Assembly (NCBI GenBank): GCA_947471745.1 | Contig: CANJKZ010000723.1 | Location: 7,818,501 to 7,882,500 of the forward strand | DNA from: Closterium sp. Naga37s-1 | Lineage: Eukaryota; Streptophyta; Zygnematophyceae; Desmidiales; Closteriaceae | Direction: 5' to 3' | DNA: 64,000 nt | Made by a program: the position numbers and the translations under genes | Shown here: piece by piece, positions 46,529-59,936 of the stretch | How the letters are laid out: every line of letters starts with the position of its first letter | Position numbering within the stretch: the stretch's first letter is position 1 | The notes under the pieces: generated by a model | What the model saw: the letters and a program-made list of their open reading frames with translations, nothing else | What the model was told of the DNA's origin: nothing | Database searches by the model: none

Positions 46529-46740
46529 CACCCCCATAGGCAAAGTGGGGGAGAACAAGGGGTCACAAGACCAGTCAAGCAAAGCAAGGCAAAGCAAGCT
46601 CAGGGTGGATCACAACTTCACCACACATTCTGAGCACAAGTTCAAGGCCACAAGGCCAGTTCGCATGCATGAGTACACACATATATATAACGCTAAACAA
46701 GCAAGAGCAGGTATATATATATGTAACAGAACAGGCAAGG

Positions 46741-48726
46741 TCAAGAAGTGAGCAAGTGAGGCAAGGTAGGTACAAGACCTAACAGAGTACAGAAGCGCTG
46801 ATGGTCACAAGGCGCAAGTGCCTTGGTGAAGATATCAGCAGTGTTGGCCTCAGAGGCCACGTAAGCAAGACGCAGCTGACCGCGCTGCTGCAGCTCACGA
46901 GCAAGGAAGTAGCGAAGAGCGATGTGCTTCGTTCTGTGCTCCAGTCTGTGCTCCCGACACAAGGCCAGCATAGCCTTGTTGTCTACGTACAGAACTGGAG
47001 GAGAACGAGGCTGCTCTCCTAGGTCAGTCAGCAGGTAGGTGAGCCAGCGTAGCTCCTGTGCAGCCATGGCCCCTGCGTAGATCTCAGCCTCACAACTGGA
47101 GCCGAGAACAGAAGACGAGCGGGTAGACCGCCACGAAACAGAGCCGGAACCAAGGCTGAAGGTGTAACCCTGTGACGACCGCTGCGTAGCCTGGTCGTCA
47201 GCCCAAGAAGCGTCTGCGTGACCAGTGAGGACCACTGGACTCTGCCCTCCAAGCACAAGCCCCATGCCCGACGTACTGCACAAGTAGCGCAACACCCTCT
47301 TCGCTGCAGCCATGTGCTCTGGTCTGTGTCTCCCAGGAGCAACATAGCGTGCCAGAATGCTAAGAGGGTATGCAAGGTCAGGTCGAGTCCAGGTCATCAG
47401 GTACATGAGGCAGCCAACAAGCTCTGGGTACGGGCCACTCGACTCTACGGACTCATCCGAAGGCAGAGCTGAGAGCGAGTGGCGAGTAGACAGAGGAGTG
47501 GCCCGAGGCGAGGAGTACGTGAAGCCGAAGCGCTGAAGGACCTGCTGCACCATGTGTGACTGAGTCAGGGTAATGGTGCGATGTGCTCTGTCCCGGGTGA
47601 TCTGCAAGCCAAGGTAGCTGCGCAGTTCACCTAGGTCTGTGCACGTGTGTCTCTTCTGCAGCTCGGACTTCACGTAGGCGAGTCCAGCCGTGTCAGCTGT
47701 GGCAAAGACCAAGTCGTCGACATACACGAGGATGTAGAACGGCGGCAAAGAGGTGTCGGTGCGCAGAAACAGCGACGGGTCGGCAGTGGAAGGAGCAAAC
47801 CCAAGAGCCGCAAGTGTAGTCCTCAGTGTGTCGTGCCACTCACGAGGTGCCTGGCGGAGACCGTAGACTGGCCGCCGGAGGCTCCACTGGGTGCCAGGAG
47901 GAAAAGACCCAGTGAAGCCAGGTGGGCGGCGCAGCCAGATCTCCTCGTGCAGACTGCCCTGCAAGAAAGCAGTGCTGAAGTCAAGAGAGTGAAGCTCGTA
48001 GTCACGGTGAGCGGCTATGTGCAGCAGTACCCGAAGAGTGGTCATCTTCGGGGTGGGAGAGAAGGTCTGAAAGTAGTCAACTCCCTGCCGCTGACTGAAG
48101 CCACGAGCCACGTAGCGCGCCTTGAAGACAGGCGGAGAACCCGGCGGCCGCTTCACCCTGAAAATCCACATGCCACTGACGATGTTCGCCCCAGGAGGGG
48201 GAACCTCATCGACGTAGGTGCCTGTGGACTTCCAGGAAGCCATCTCTGCATCCATGGCCGCCTGCCACTGAGAGGAGTAGGGACCCTCTATCGCCTCCGC
48301 GTACGAGCGCGGAGTCGGGATGTCTGGTGCATCCGGGTCTCCCTCAGGGGCAAGCAGCATGGACACGAGATGAGGTGAAGCAGCAGCAAAGTACTGGAAC
48401 TCCTCCTGCCTGTCCTCAAGGACGTCCGTGCAGAGGGCACACTCACCCCCGACGGACGGAGGACAGACAGACTCAGACTCAGCGACAAGACTAGCAGCGT
48501 AGTCTAGGCGACAGCGAGCAGCGAAGTCGACAAGCTCAGAAACTAAGGCAGACGCAGCAGCGGACTCAAAGGAAGGGTCAGTGACGACAGTAGCAAGGAG
48601 ACGCGTGACAGTAGGACTGGCAGCACGAAGGGAGTCCGACTCCGGGTCAGCAAGAACAGGAAGAGAGGACTCAGGAGGAGAAGGCAAAGGGGCACGCAGC
48701 GGAGCAGTGGAGGGACGCAGAGACAT
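46741..48726 (-). pseudogene. Copia 2 reverse transcriptase and RNase H
   Basis: 661 residues in the same frame as the integrase piece upstream. YVDDLVFA, DASWADD and KHIALRYF motifs are intact, and it is nearly identical to the corresponding part of copia 1. Confidence 0.9.
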
Positions 48727-49377
48727 CCGGTGCGTGCCGGGGACAGGGGGAGGACGCTGACGCGAACCACGACTACTAGTGCGAGCAGCACGGACAGGCG
48801 ACGCAGGACGAGACGCAGGCTCACGACGCTCAGTAAGACCTCCAGTAGGACCAATGTAGGGAGAAGGAGCAGGCAGAGGAGAGGTAGGCTGTAACTGTGA
48901 CTTAGGCTGGACAGGCGGTGGACACTCTAAGGGAGGAGCCGGACTGGCAGAGGGCGGAAGACCAAGAACCTGCTCAAGGAGCGGAACGAAGTACGGCCGC
49001 GGCCGCTCAGCACCACCAGCACCAGAAGGGACAGCACCAGTACTTCGAACGACAGCACCAGCGCCAGCAGCACCCCCAGCTCCAGCAGCGCCAACTCCAG
49101 TACCCTCAGAGGCACCAGCACCAGAGGCACCCTCAGCGCCAACACCCCCAGGAGCTCCAGCTCCAGCCGGACCACCAGAAGACGCAGCGGGTCCAGCTCC
49201 AGCACCCTCAGTAGCACCGACGCCCGCAGCACCACCAGCTCCAGTACGAGAAGCACCCGCAGGCCCAGCAGCTCCAGTACTCCCAGTACGAGCACTTCCG
49301 GGACCCGCGGCACCAGCACCCTCAGCAGCAGCAGAACCTCCAGCACCCGCAGCACCTCCAGCTCCAGCAGCTCGCCT

Positions 49378-50709
49378 TCAGCGCCGGGCAAACCACTCAC
49401 GCAGCTCCTGTGGAGAGAGTAGCTCCCGCCGGGACGAAGCACCCGAAGAACCTCCAGGCCCAGCACCGCCAGACGCCACACGAGCAGGTCCAGTACCCTC
49501 AGACTCCGCACCCCCAGACGCAGCACCCCCAGGCTCAGCACCCCCAGGCGTAGCACCCCCAGGCTCAGCACCCCCAGGCGCAGCACCCCCAGAGTCAGCA
49601 CCCCCAGGCTCAGCACCCCCAGAGTCAGCACCCCCAGGCTCAGCACCCCCAGAGTCAGCACCCCCAGACCCAGCACCCGCAGGCTCAGCACCCCTAGCAA
49701 CACCAGAGTCAACAGCTACCTCGACAGGGTCGACTGCGTCTACCTGAGACACACCTGAGGGGGCAGGACCCTGAGGGGGGAGGGGGTCTATCGGAGGGGG
49801 ACCTGGCGTAAGGAAGAGCGGCGGGGGGGGGAGGGACGCAGTGCGGTAGGGGAAGAGACGGTAGTAGGGAACCGACTCGTCGAACGTGACGTCCTGGGAG
49901 GACAGAACACGGCGCGAGGTGGGGTGGTAGAACTGCCAGCCCGGCGCGTCCGGGGGGAAGCCAAGGAAGACACAGGGAACAGCACGAGGGGACAGCTTGT
50001 CCGCAGACAAGTCGCGGACAAACGCCCGAGATCCCCAGACACGGAACGCAGACGCATCGCCAACCTTCGCCGTCCACAGCAAAGCAGGGGAGGTCTCCGG
50101 CATGGAGACCCGGGGCTGAAGGTTGATCTGATGCGCCGCGTATCGAACCGCAAACGGCCACAGAAAATGGGGGGCAGCCGCATGGACCATGGACGTACGA
50201 GCGACGTCCATGACCATGCCAATGCGGCGCTCAGCAATCCCATTTTGCTGCGGAGAGTCCGGAAGCGTGAAGGTCTGGCGGATGCCGCGTGCACGACAGA
50301 AGGCTCGCAGAAGGTCAGAGGAGAACTCTCCGCCTCTGTCAGAGTGCAGACGTAGAACAGGAAAGTCCGAGCCGAAACTCTCTCTGAGCTGGAGACGAGC
50401 TGCGCGGATCCAGGCGATCAACACCTCAGTGACCTCACCCTTGCTGCGCAAGGGGAAGACTGCGGTGTAACGCGAGTAGTCATCAACCACCAGCAGGAAG
50501 TAACGCTCGTGACCCTGTCCACGGACGCGGGCTGGGCCCCACACGTCCATGTGAAGCGTCTGCAGCGGAGCCTCTGTCGGAGGAAACTCGGAGGAGTGGG
50601 GAGCAGCGCGCTGCCGCCCCTCGACGCAGGGAACGCAGGTGGGGGCAGGCCCCGGAGGAAGGGGAGGGAGGGACCGGGGGAGACCAGAGACAAGGACACG
50701 GGAGGCCAT
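49378..50709 (-). pseudogene. Copia 2 integrase
   Basis: Integrase core with VDDYSRY, LHSDRGGEF and NGIAERR, followed by the PGGAEPGGA linker. A TGA at 49378-49380 replaces the Trp codon present in copia 1 (after WFARR) and cuts it off from reverse transcriptase. Confidence 0.88.
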
Positions 50710-51823
50710 GCCTCGAAGGCGAGGCAGGGAGGGGTGACCAAGGCGGTGGTGCCAGAGGAGAGTCTAGACGACACGAGCAGGGGGCAGACTCAGGACCAGA
50801 CCTGGACGCCGCAGCAAACACCTGACCCGACGCGGCTACCTGAGCAGAATCAGCGACCGGAGGAGACTCAGTAGTCAGTGTGTACAGGCTCGACCCCGGC
50901 TGACGGGTGAACGTGGCCAAGTGACGGCCCGTCCGAGCACAGGTACAGTGAGTCACTCGCCGACTCGCAGGAGTGAACTGGTGAACCCCTGCATCCTGGA
51001 GGTCAGCACCACTCACCAAGTTCGTAGAGAACGAGGGGAGGTACAGACCTGACAGGGTGCCAGAGGGGGCCGCCGGACACGGTAAGACAGTGGAGAAGTG
51101 AGCAAGGACAGGACCCCCAGAGGGGTCTGCCAGTGAGACTGCAACCGGCCGACTAAGCGGCATGAGAGTGGTGCGGTCTCGAAAGAAGGAGCGGGAAGCA
51201 CCCGAGTCAAGGGTGAAGGTGTGTACGACCGCAGCAGGCGCAGCACCAGAGAGAGCAGACTCGCCAGCACCTGGAGCAGGAGACTCACTAGCACCTAGAG
51301 CAGCAGCCTCACCAGCACCTGGAGCAGGAGACGCACGAGCACCTAGAGCAGCAGCCTCACCGACACCTGGAGCCGGAGACGCACGAGCATCTAGAGCAGC
51401 AGCCTCACCAGCACCCAGAGCAGCAGACTGGATACCTGGGTCAGGCGGCACACACAGGTGACAGGCACCCTCAGCACTAGTATACAATGCATACATTGCA
51501 GTGAGAAGAGCATCATAGTCAAGAGCAAAGATGTCTACCCTCTGCCTAAGTAGCTCCAGCCAGGAGGGGAGCTCAGCGTCGTCGCCGAACACTGTACGCC
51601 AAGCGTCGCTCAAACGGGCGAAGCAGCGGGACTCTGTGTGGCCAGAAGTCCCGCAAGGCTGACCAGTCCGGACACCCGTGCGAATGACATACGGGCAGCG
51701 AGCAGTACTCAGTGACCCTCCACTCTGCGAGTACCACTCGCGAAGCTGCTGGGGCGAAAGGGTCTCGCGCGGACGACGCTGCGGCTGCACCTGGGCACGA
51801 CAAGAAGCTCCCGAACCACTCAC
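50483..51823 (-). pseudogene. Copia 2 truncated gag, protease, and frameshifted pre-integrase
   Basis: Begins in the second half of gag (LSPQQLREWY) and contains the LDSGAS protease. A small deletion near 50765, relative to copia 1, removes the first His of the HHRLGHPS block and shifts the frame, so the last third is out of frame. LSPQQLREWY is repeated upstream at about 51880, suggesting a local duplication at the deletion edge. Confidence 0.85.
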
Positions 51824-51904
51824 TCCAGGACGAATCCCACTACGGCCTCCCCGACAACCCCAACTAGCGTACCACTCACGAAGCTGTTGGGGCGTGAGAG
51901 ACTC

Positions 51905-53165
51905 ACGCGGACGGCGCTAGAGCTGCATCTGGCCAAGCCAGGTGCAGCAGTAACAGCAGAAAGAGCAGTAGCAGCAGGAGCAGCAGTAACAGTAGAAAGA
52001 GCAGTAGCAGCAGGGCAGTGCTCACCAGTGGCGAGAAGGGAAGAGGCCAGCTATGGCTGGGGCTCAACGGCGGCGTCAGCTCGACAGCGGCGGCGGCTCG
52101 ACGGCGACGGCTCGACAGCGGCGGCGGCTCGGCGGCGGCGGCTCGACAGCGGCGGCGGCTCGGCGGCGGCGGCTCGACAGCGGCGGCGGCTCGACGGCGG
52201 CGGCTCGACGGTGGCGGCTCGACCGCGGCTGCGGCTCGACAGCGGCAGCGGCGGCGGCTCGACGGCGGCTGTTGCGGCAGCGGCAGGGCCTGGGCGGCAG
52301 CGGCGGTGGCGACGGCGGCAGCGGTGGCCGGCAGTGGCGGCGGCTGCAGTTGGCAGCGGCGGCGGCTGCACGGCAGAAGTGGCCGCTGCTGCTGCTGGGG
52401 CCGGGAGGGGCCGCGAAGGGCGGCAACAGGGCCGCTAAGGGGCCACGAGGGGGGGCCACGAGGGGGGGGGCCACGAGGGGCCGAGTGGGGCCGCGGAGGG
52501 CCGCGAAGGGCGGCGACGGGGCCGCAGCGGGCGGTTACGGGGCCGCAACGGGCGGGGACGGGGCGGCAACGAGCGGCGACAGGGCCGCGAAGGGGCCACG
52601 AGGGGCCGAGAGGGGCCGCGGAGGGCCGCGAAGGGCGGCGACAGGGCCGCAGCGGGCGGCGACGGGGCCGCAGCGGGCGGCGACGCGGCCGCGAAGGGGC
52701 CACGAGGGGCCGTGAGGGGCCACGGAGGGCCGCGAAGGGTGGCGACGGGGCCGCAGCGGGCGGCGACGGGGCCGTGAGGGGCGGCGACAGGGCCGCTGCA
52801 GGCGGCGACGGGGCCGCGGAGGGCGGCGACGGGGCCGAAAGGGCGGCGACGGGGCCGCCCTGGACGGCGACGGGGCCGTGAGGGGCGGCGACGGGGCCGC
52901 TGCAGGCGGTGACGGGGCCGCTGCGGGCGGCGACGGGGCCGCTGCGGGCGGCGACGGGGCCGCTGCAGGTGGCGACGGGGCCGCTGAGGGCGGCGACGCG
53001 GCCGCAAGGGCGGCACGAGGGCCGCAATGGGCGGCGACGGGGCCGCTAAGGGCGGCGACGGGGCCGCTAGGGGAGCGACGGGGCCGCTAAGGGGACGCGA
53101 GGGGCCGTGAGAGGGGCCTCTAAGGGGGGGCGACGCGACGGGAGGGCGGCCCACGGGGCGCGCCT
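51905..53165. repeat. GC-rich minisatellites replacing copia 2 leader and gag start
   Basis: 51950-52020 has AGCAGTAGCAGCAG units. 52070-52260 has GGCGGCGGCTCGAC units. 52400-53110 has units built on GGCGGCGACGGGGCCGC. The region where copia 1 encodes the first 350 gag residues is absent. Confidence 0.88.
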
Positions 53166-53246
53166 CGGGCAGGGGCGACTCGCGCTCCGGGCAGAAAAAA
53201 AAAATTATCGAATTTTAGTGGTGGGCCCTAGGAAGCGTTCCCACTA

Positions 53247-53266
53247 GGGAATCTGCTCTAATATCA
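53247..53266 (-). promoter_or_regulatory. Copia 2 primer-binding site
   Basis: Minus-strand TGATATTAGAGCAGATTCCC, a variant of the copia 1 site, directly after the 5' LTR. Confidence 0.7.
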
Positions 53267-53394
53267 TGTGAAGATTAGAACGAGAATGAATTACTAAGGA
53301 ATGAAAGTGATACAAATGTGAAACCCTAGAATTGTGTACCCCTTAGTACCTAACCCGCTACAGCCTACACAGGTTAGATCATATAAGTTTGACA
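53267..53394 (-). repeat. Copia 2 5' LTR
   Basis: 128 bp, about 98% identical to 46401-46528. Confidence 0.92.
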
Positions 53395-54582
53395 CGTACG
53401 TCATTGGATAAACCTTTCGACGAATGCCATATGGGTCCATGAGTATCATACCGCTGCACAAGCAATGAAAATGTACGCAGCTCGTCGTTAGTGAAACATC
53501 ACAAGCGCGAGTATCCATCGGCGAGCATTGCATACATAAAACAAAGTGTATTCGCACGAATAACACACTTACTTGTACTGCCCGGCCTTCAAGTCCTCCA
53601 TGATGAGATTCAGGACCTCCTGGAACACTTCAAGCCGCCGACGCTCTTCATTCCCTTTCGCGTAGAAGCCGCCGTCGTCGTCGGGTAACAGAGCGACAAG
53701 TCGATGGCCGTGCGATTTCCAACGATTACCCGAAGCAATGTTGGCCAGTGAGATGTACACTGGCCATCCCTTGAGTCCTCCATCGATGGTGAGTGTCGTT
53801 TCGTCGGAGTATATAATCACCGCAGCTACTGACGCCCCTTGTGGCAATTCGGCTAGGACTTCTCGCCACCAGCTCCCCGTCTCAGGACCCTTGTATATGC
53901 GCTTAGCTTCAGGGTCTCTGTTGGGTGGCGGTGGTTTCACAACGAAGCCGTCCGCGTTCGCCACGTTCTCGTATAGGCTTGCCACGCAGTTCAGTGCAGA
54001 ACGACGCCACATGATCACCGGCTCCAAATCCCCCTCCTTCGCAAGATTAACCTGCTCGAAAGGGTGCAAATTGGCATCGGCGAGTTGCAACTTATCGTAG
54101 CCATCAAATGCGGCAAGGGAATTTATGGTTAGAAGCCCGGGATTGTTCAACACCTCTATGAGGATGGATATCAACTCCTTGATATCCACCCTCGAGAGTC
54201 CGGAACCTCCTGCAGCCGTCCTTACAAAACGATATACGCGTGCGTCGGGATCCACCTTCGATGTGTCACCACCGGAGGAGAAGCGATACCCTGTTGGGTC
54301 CTCGTTCATCTCTGCAGCGCCCACGTCCTCTGCCATGCGACTACTCTCTGCCTGCGCTTCACTGCGGGTACGTTTAGTTGTTCTCGTGCGAATGCGCTCT
54401 GCTGCAGCTTGGAGCGCCTCTGCAGCTCCGCCCTGGCTGCTTTCGTTTCTCAGCTCTGGAGTTGCATCAGGAGCCTTGAACTTGTGCTTTCCCTTCGACA
54501 TATGCCATGCCCTTGCCAACGAAGTAAGAAATTTTGCAATGCAGTCCTTCACGTCACATCGATAATGCCCCCCTTCTTCCAT

Positions 54583-57500
54583 TCTGCCAAGTAGGATCTT
54601 GCCAACTTTATAAACTGGTATAATGCAAGTGTATATGATTGACACAACTCAGATCACCAAGTCCCAATCCTCAATGTGCCTACATCTATAAGTCCCTAAG
54701 CAACAATCTTCGGCTGAAACACCTTCAGCAGACCTGCAGGTATACGAAATGCCATAAGAAATGTTGGTGACTGTAGCCTGGAAGGCACGAAACCCTGCTG
54801 CTCATATACACAGTTATCCATAAAAGGAAAAAAAGAAAAAGAAAAACGAACAGCTCAGCAAGATAAGCAGAGCACCGATGTATTATTGCTCCCTGCAATG
54901 CTGGCTTACCTCTGGGAGTCGAAATGTAGGTGCGGTAGCAGCAAAACACCTGGAAAAACATAGTGTACAGGCAGGGTGGTTAACCATTCTCAACGTGGCA
55001 CAGATAACGCGATGAAGAAGGATCTTCAAGGAAAATAACGTGAAATCACGGCAGCATGATAAGGGGCAGTGTGAACATTCGCGCAGAACACAGATACTCG
55101 CGATACTACGGACGAAACCTACATTGTTCAGATTTGAAGGAAACTACAGATCTGGAAAAAAAAAAAAAAAAAAAAAAAAACATGAAAAAAATGCAAAGGA
55201 TTTCTGATTACCTGAGAATATCCTGCACGCGATTTCGGGTTGATGACGTCGAGAGAAACAGTGCCCTCGGCGCCAGCTAGACTGAGCCTGTGAAATTATT
55301 TTTCTAAGTAGGCGACGTGGAGGGAGTAGGGGAACGTGCGTGAGAAACAACTATGGAGCAGATGAATGACGAAAAAACTGAATGACTGATCTGTGAATGC
55401 GAGCAGAGGATGGGAAGGGTGCGGGTGGGATGCACCAGAAGAAACATTGGGATGCACCTTCGCCTACTCTGAATCTGGCTGTTGGGTATCATTGGGTGGT
55501 AATTCTGTGCTGTCGGAGTCACTGTGCAACTCCACGCGTCAATTTCGGGACACGGTGTCATTTCTTCACCATACTATATTGCCACGGCATCACCCTGGGT
55601 CAACCTCACACACACATTCTGCCGTCGAATTCCTGTGATTGGGTAAGGCGCGTTGCCTGAAATCTGAACGGAGACAATCGTGTCCATTGATCATTAACAC
55701 AAAGCAGGGTTTTAAAAAGGTCAGGAAGTTTTAGACTGTAATAGCAGGTTTTCAGTGCGGTGGCTGATCGAAATTGGTTCGCCGAAATTGATGCGAGTGT
55801 AATAGTGCACACGCGTGGAAACTGGGCCACGTGTACATTTTCTCGCGCCTCTCTACAAACCTGCAAATCCGCACCACCCTCCCTCCCAGCCCACCGACAT
55901 GATAAGGACCCGAACCTTGTATCACCGTACCTGCGATCGAACCTGCGCAGGTTCGATTTTTTGCGGAGTAAGAAATGGTGTAGTGAATTTTGAATGCTTT
56001 CAGAGACATTCAGCGCGGTGCAATCAGCGATCGTGCAATCGACACTGCAAAATTTCTAGAGGTGCCTCGTCCTAACACTTCCATTTCGCGCGCCAATTCC
56101 TTTGACAAATCCTGTAACACGTGGTTACAGTCCAGCATATACATATTATATGTACCAATCTCTGAATGTGATAATCTAATTAACATTGTTACATTCATAT
56201 CATTTTTACTTCACGGGCTAAATTCTCTTCGCAAGTTTCGCATACATGTAACTCACCGTTCATAGCACACCTAATAAGTACATTGAAATTAATAAGGGCC
56301 ACTAAAAAAAAACCAGCATCTAATAGAAATTCATTCCCGTTCTACATGCCACATCTACATGTGCATGAATGTCTCATTAACAGGTCACCCATACGATGTC
56401 TTCGTCCCACATTGTCGAAGCCCCAACACCTCGGAACCTCCAATCAAACGATTGGTTCTCTAGCGACTGGGGCATTTCCCAACCTCAGCCAAGCCGGAGG
56501 CTCGCCTCCCGTGTCTCAGTGATTGGTTGGTGTCAACCAACATTCCGATGAAATACCTGGCAACACGCAAATGAGCCGCCCGAAAACTGGGATGTCGAAA
56601 CCTACTGGCCAACTGGACAGGTTTGCGAGGCGTTGACGATTGGTTTTACCCCTCCAGTTGTCAACGACTGGCTTTCGGTTGGAAAACCAGAAACCCAAGT
56701 TCCGCGATGAAAGTGTGGGATATCCCAGGAGGTGCGGGTGGAAAACGAGGACTGGAAATGCCTACAGCGTTTGATGCCGGTGCCGGTTTCATCAGCTTGG
56801 AGCAGATGCCGGCCGGAGATGGCGCTGCAGGAGAGCGCCGAGAGCAGCACTGCAGGCAGAAAACGACATGACGGGAAGGTTAGTAGGGCTGAGGCACTAG
56901 ATTATTGTAAGAAGATTTTCGAGAATGAAGCTTCGGGCTGACCGTTCCCGCGCTTTTTTCGAGCAGAATCGCGAAAATCTCGAGGAGAATCGCAGCGCGA
57001 AGGAGAAAATTCGGCAGCATGAACTTCCTGCGGAACGAAAGAGACCAGCACGGTGCTGTCAGGGTATGGTGGGAGAGGCAGACACTCACCAGCGAGGACG
57101 ATTACGGGTCGCAGCGACGTGCGGGCCATTGCTATCTTGGGAGGTCAGGTACTACATCGCAAAAATGTTGGGGTGGTTGTGAATGGGGTGGTCCATCGGG
57201 CCACTTTTCTTGATGGTTTCCGATCGTTGTAAGTTGCTGTATATAACCTGTGCCTGCGTTTGGGGGCAAGGTGGCGATTTTGGTACCACGATCAACCCTG
57301 TTTTGCCCATTCTGCGTGCAAGAAAATGTCTTTGGCTGCTTCCTGGAATGTGCGAACGTCTGATCTACGGACAAGATTCCAAGCGATTTGTTAAACGGTC
57401 TAGATCACGCCTTCGATTCATTCTGGATGTCGCATCGCACTTCGTGCCGCATTTGGTTCGATGCTCGATATTTCTTTATTGATTTCAGACGTTCGATGAA

Positions 57501-58040
57501 ACAAAGATCTACGGCTCACATTTTCTGGTCGCTGTGGGATTTCCAACGTGGCCATATTCAGGAGGGATTCGTTACGTGCCTGTGGTTCATCCCAGTTTAT
57601 GGGCAGCGCGAAAGTTCTGACACAGTCTGAACGGCTACTGGCGATATTTCTGTGCGGGTAACGCGAGGTGGAGTTTCGTCAAGACGCACTTGCGAAAGAA
57701 TTCTGGTAACGTTGGCGACTGAGTTTCCGCACAAGACCTGTGAACTAAATCGCCAGGCATGGCAACCGTCATTCTTGCCTATTTAGATTGTTACAGACAT
57801 GAGTGCAGATTGTTATTACAGAATTGGTAGGATCAAACAGAGATTGCAACTCCTAACTAAATTATCAATTGCTTAAAATCTAGCATACTAGAAAACCTGA
57901 TTCATATGCATGTTGCTTTGTGATTACGTGTGTTAGTTAATGTCTAAATTTCTATACAACCAAGTGGTTCAAAAGTCCAATTGACATATGGTATCAGCGA
58001 AGTATCGACAATAATTTCTAAAAAGAATTGATGTTGTGCA
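54583..58040. other. Gene-poor region right of the transposase
   Basis: Presumably holds the promoter and right end of the Plavaka-type element, but no terminal repeat was identified. It contains a 25-base A run (55156-55180) and a 22-bp perfect palindrome (55936-55957). Short frames at 56600-57600 show no domains. Confidence 0.55.
55936..55957. repeat. 22-bp perfect palindrome
   Basis: Arm ATCGAACCTGC followed directly by its reverse complement. No duplicated exon is visible beside it. Confidence 0.92.
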
Positions 58041-58069
58041 GGCTGTTGTGTTGAAGTCGGCTAATAAAG

Positions 58070-58200
58070 AACGAGCAATGTCACGGAATTGATTTGGATC
58101 AAACATTCGCACCCGTAAGTCGTCATACCTCCGTCAAATCAACGTGAATAACGCGTTCCTGTATGTATTATTGTAGTGGACTCTGTAATCTACGTGTACA
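58070..58200 (+). pseudogene. Decayed copia reverse-transcriptase fragment
   Basis: DQTFAPVSRHTSV followed, after a stop or frameshift, by INVNNAFLYV resembles the copia RT block (E-T-F-A-P-V ... V-N-N-A-F-L). A TATGGTATCAG sequence at 57988-57998 may be a remnant primer-binding site. No LTRs are evident. Confidence 0.45.
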
Positions 58201-58216
58201 CAACCAAATTATATAT

Positions 58217-58892
<676 letters not shown>

Positions 58893-59429
58893 TTGTCGGA
58901 GTGAAATGCCCCGCCCTCGCTTGGGCGCAGGCATTCTCTGCGACGACGTGGTGAATTCGACGAAGTGATCGTCGCATTGGATCAGCCCGTCCTCTGAAAC
59001 TGCAGGTGGTTTTCGAGGAGGTTGTCCTCTGATTCACCACCTCATGAACGAGCTCTGGTCGACGGGGTGTTGTTCGACGAGCTCGTCTTCTGATCTGCTT
59101 CTGGTTCGCGCGATCTCTGACGGACGGGGTGCTTTCCGAGGAGCCCCGTTCTCTGATCAAAGGGCACTGTTCGGCGAGTCTCATCTCGGCGAACTGGCTG
59201 GCCAAATTCGCGCGACTACGAAACTCTGCAGGGGCATGCGAAATTCGCTCAGGTGGCTCTTAGCGAAATTTGACCTGCGAAATGGCATCACGTGCTCGAC
59301 GGTGGACACCTGACGAAACCGTCGGAGCGTTTTCTACCTGGCACCTGCGCAATGTCTCTGACGGTGCAACCGTCTACCTGCACCTACTCGGCAGGTGCAC
59401 ACCTGCGCAGATATTCACCTGCGAACGCA

Positions 59430-59548
59430 GCGCTGGCAGGCCGCCCTGTTGCAGCGCTGGCATGTCGCCCTTCTGCTCCGCTGGCAGACCGCTCTGTTTC
59501 AGCGTTGGCGAACCGCTCTGATGCAGTGCTGGCAATTCGCCTTGCAGA
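59430..59548. repeat. 24-bp minisatellite
   Basis: Five diverged units of GCGCTGGCAGGCCGCCCTGTTGCA. Less regular related text (GCGAAATTCGCTCAGGTGGC) extends to the left. Confidence 0.75.
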
Positions 59549-59786
59549 ATTCTTGCTAGGAATTGCAATGCCATTCTAGTGATATCACTTGCATGCTCTT
59601 CTTTGTACTCTAATTCTCAATTTTCAATGTTCTTTCAATTTCCTTAGTGGAAACTCTTGCCAAATTTCTCAGTAAACACAGCAAGTAGTAAGAACTCTAA
59701 TAGAACGCTACTAGAGCGCTACGATCACCCACACAACTCCGTGCTCTCCTTCGTAGTCCACTCCCGTTGTAGGGTGACTCTCCGCA

Positions 59787-59936
<150 letters not shown>

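Larger units (their letters stand above)
46401..53394 (-). mobile_element. Ty1/copia element 2, decayed
   Basis: 6,994 bp on the minus strand with target duplication CGTAC (46396-46400 and 53395-53399). LTRs of 128 bp differ at about two positions. Pol is very similar to copia 1, but the N-terminal part of gag is missing and there are a frameshift and a nonsense codon, so it cannot move on its own. It is inserted in a transposase exon. Confidence 0.94.
42736..54582 (-). pseudogene. Plavaka-type (CACTA-like) DDE transposase, split by copia 2
   Basis: Minus-strand transposase of about 895 codons. Exons: 54582-53573; 53452-53395 joined to 46400-46160 but split by copia 2; 46032-45605; 45476-45170; 43380-42736. 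Phases agree at every junction. Landmarks: a C-x4-C...H-x5-H finger at the start (YRCDVKDC...HMSKGKH), IIYSDETTLT then GWPVYISLANI, GDYPEQCK with the CPRC pair, DFMHMSLLGVYKHIL, FNVPKIHAMLHVTDDI, and a tail VHYHRVIEV...NHFRW. These match the Plavaka/KDZ group of cut-and-paste transposases. An alternative ATG lies upstream at 54645. Apart from the copia insertion I see no stop or frameshift, so the gene was probably active until recently. Confidence 0.85.

Noticed and set aside
51903..53154. Pro/Ala-rich and Gly/Asp-rich frames in copia 2
   Set aside because: Minisatellite readings, not conserved between the two elements.
55936..55957. tRNA gene suggested by GGTTCGA in the palindrome
   Set aside because: The GGTTCGA is part of a perfect palindrome and no cloverleaf can be folded around it.
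56283..57630. Short plus-strand frames at 56.3-57.6 kb
   Set aside because: None exceeds about 100 codons or shows a domain, and no convincing exon chain was found.
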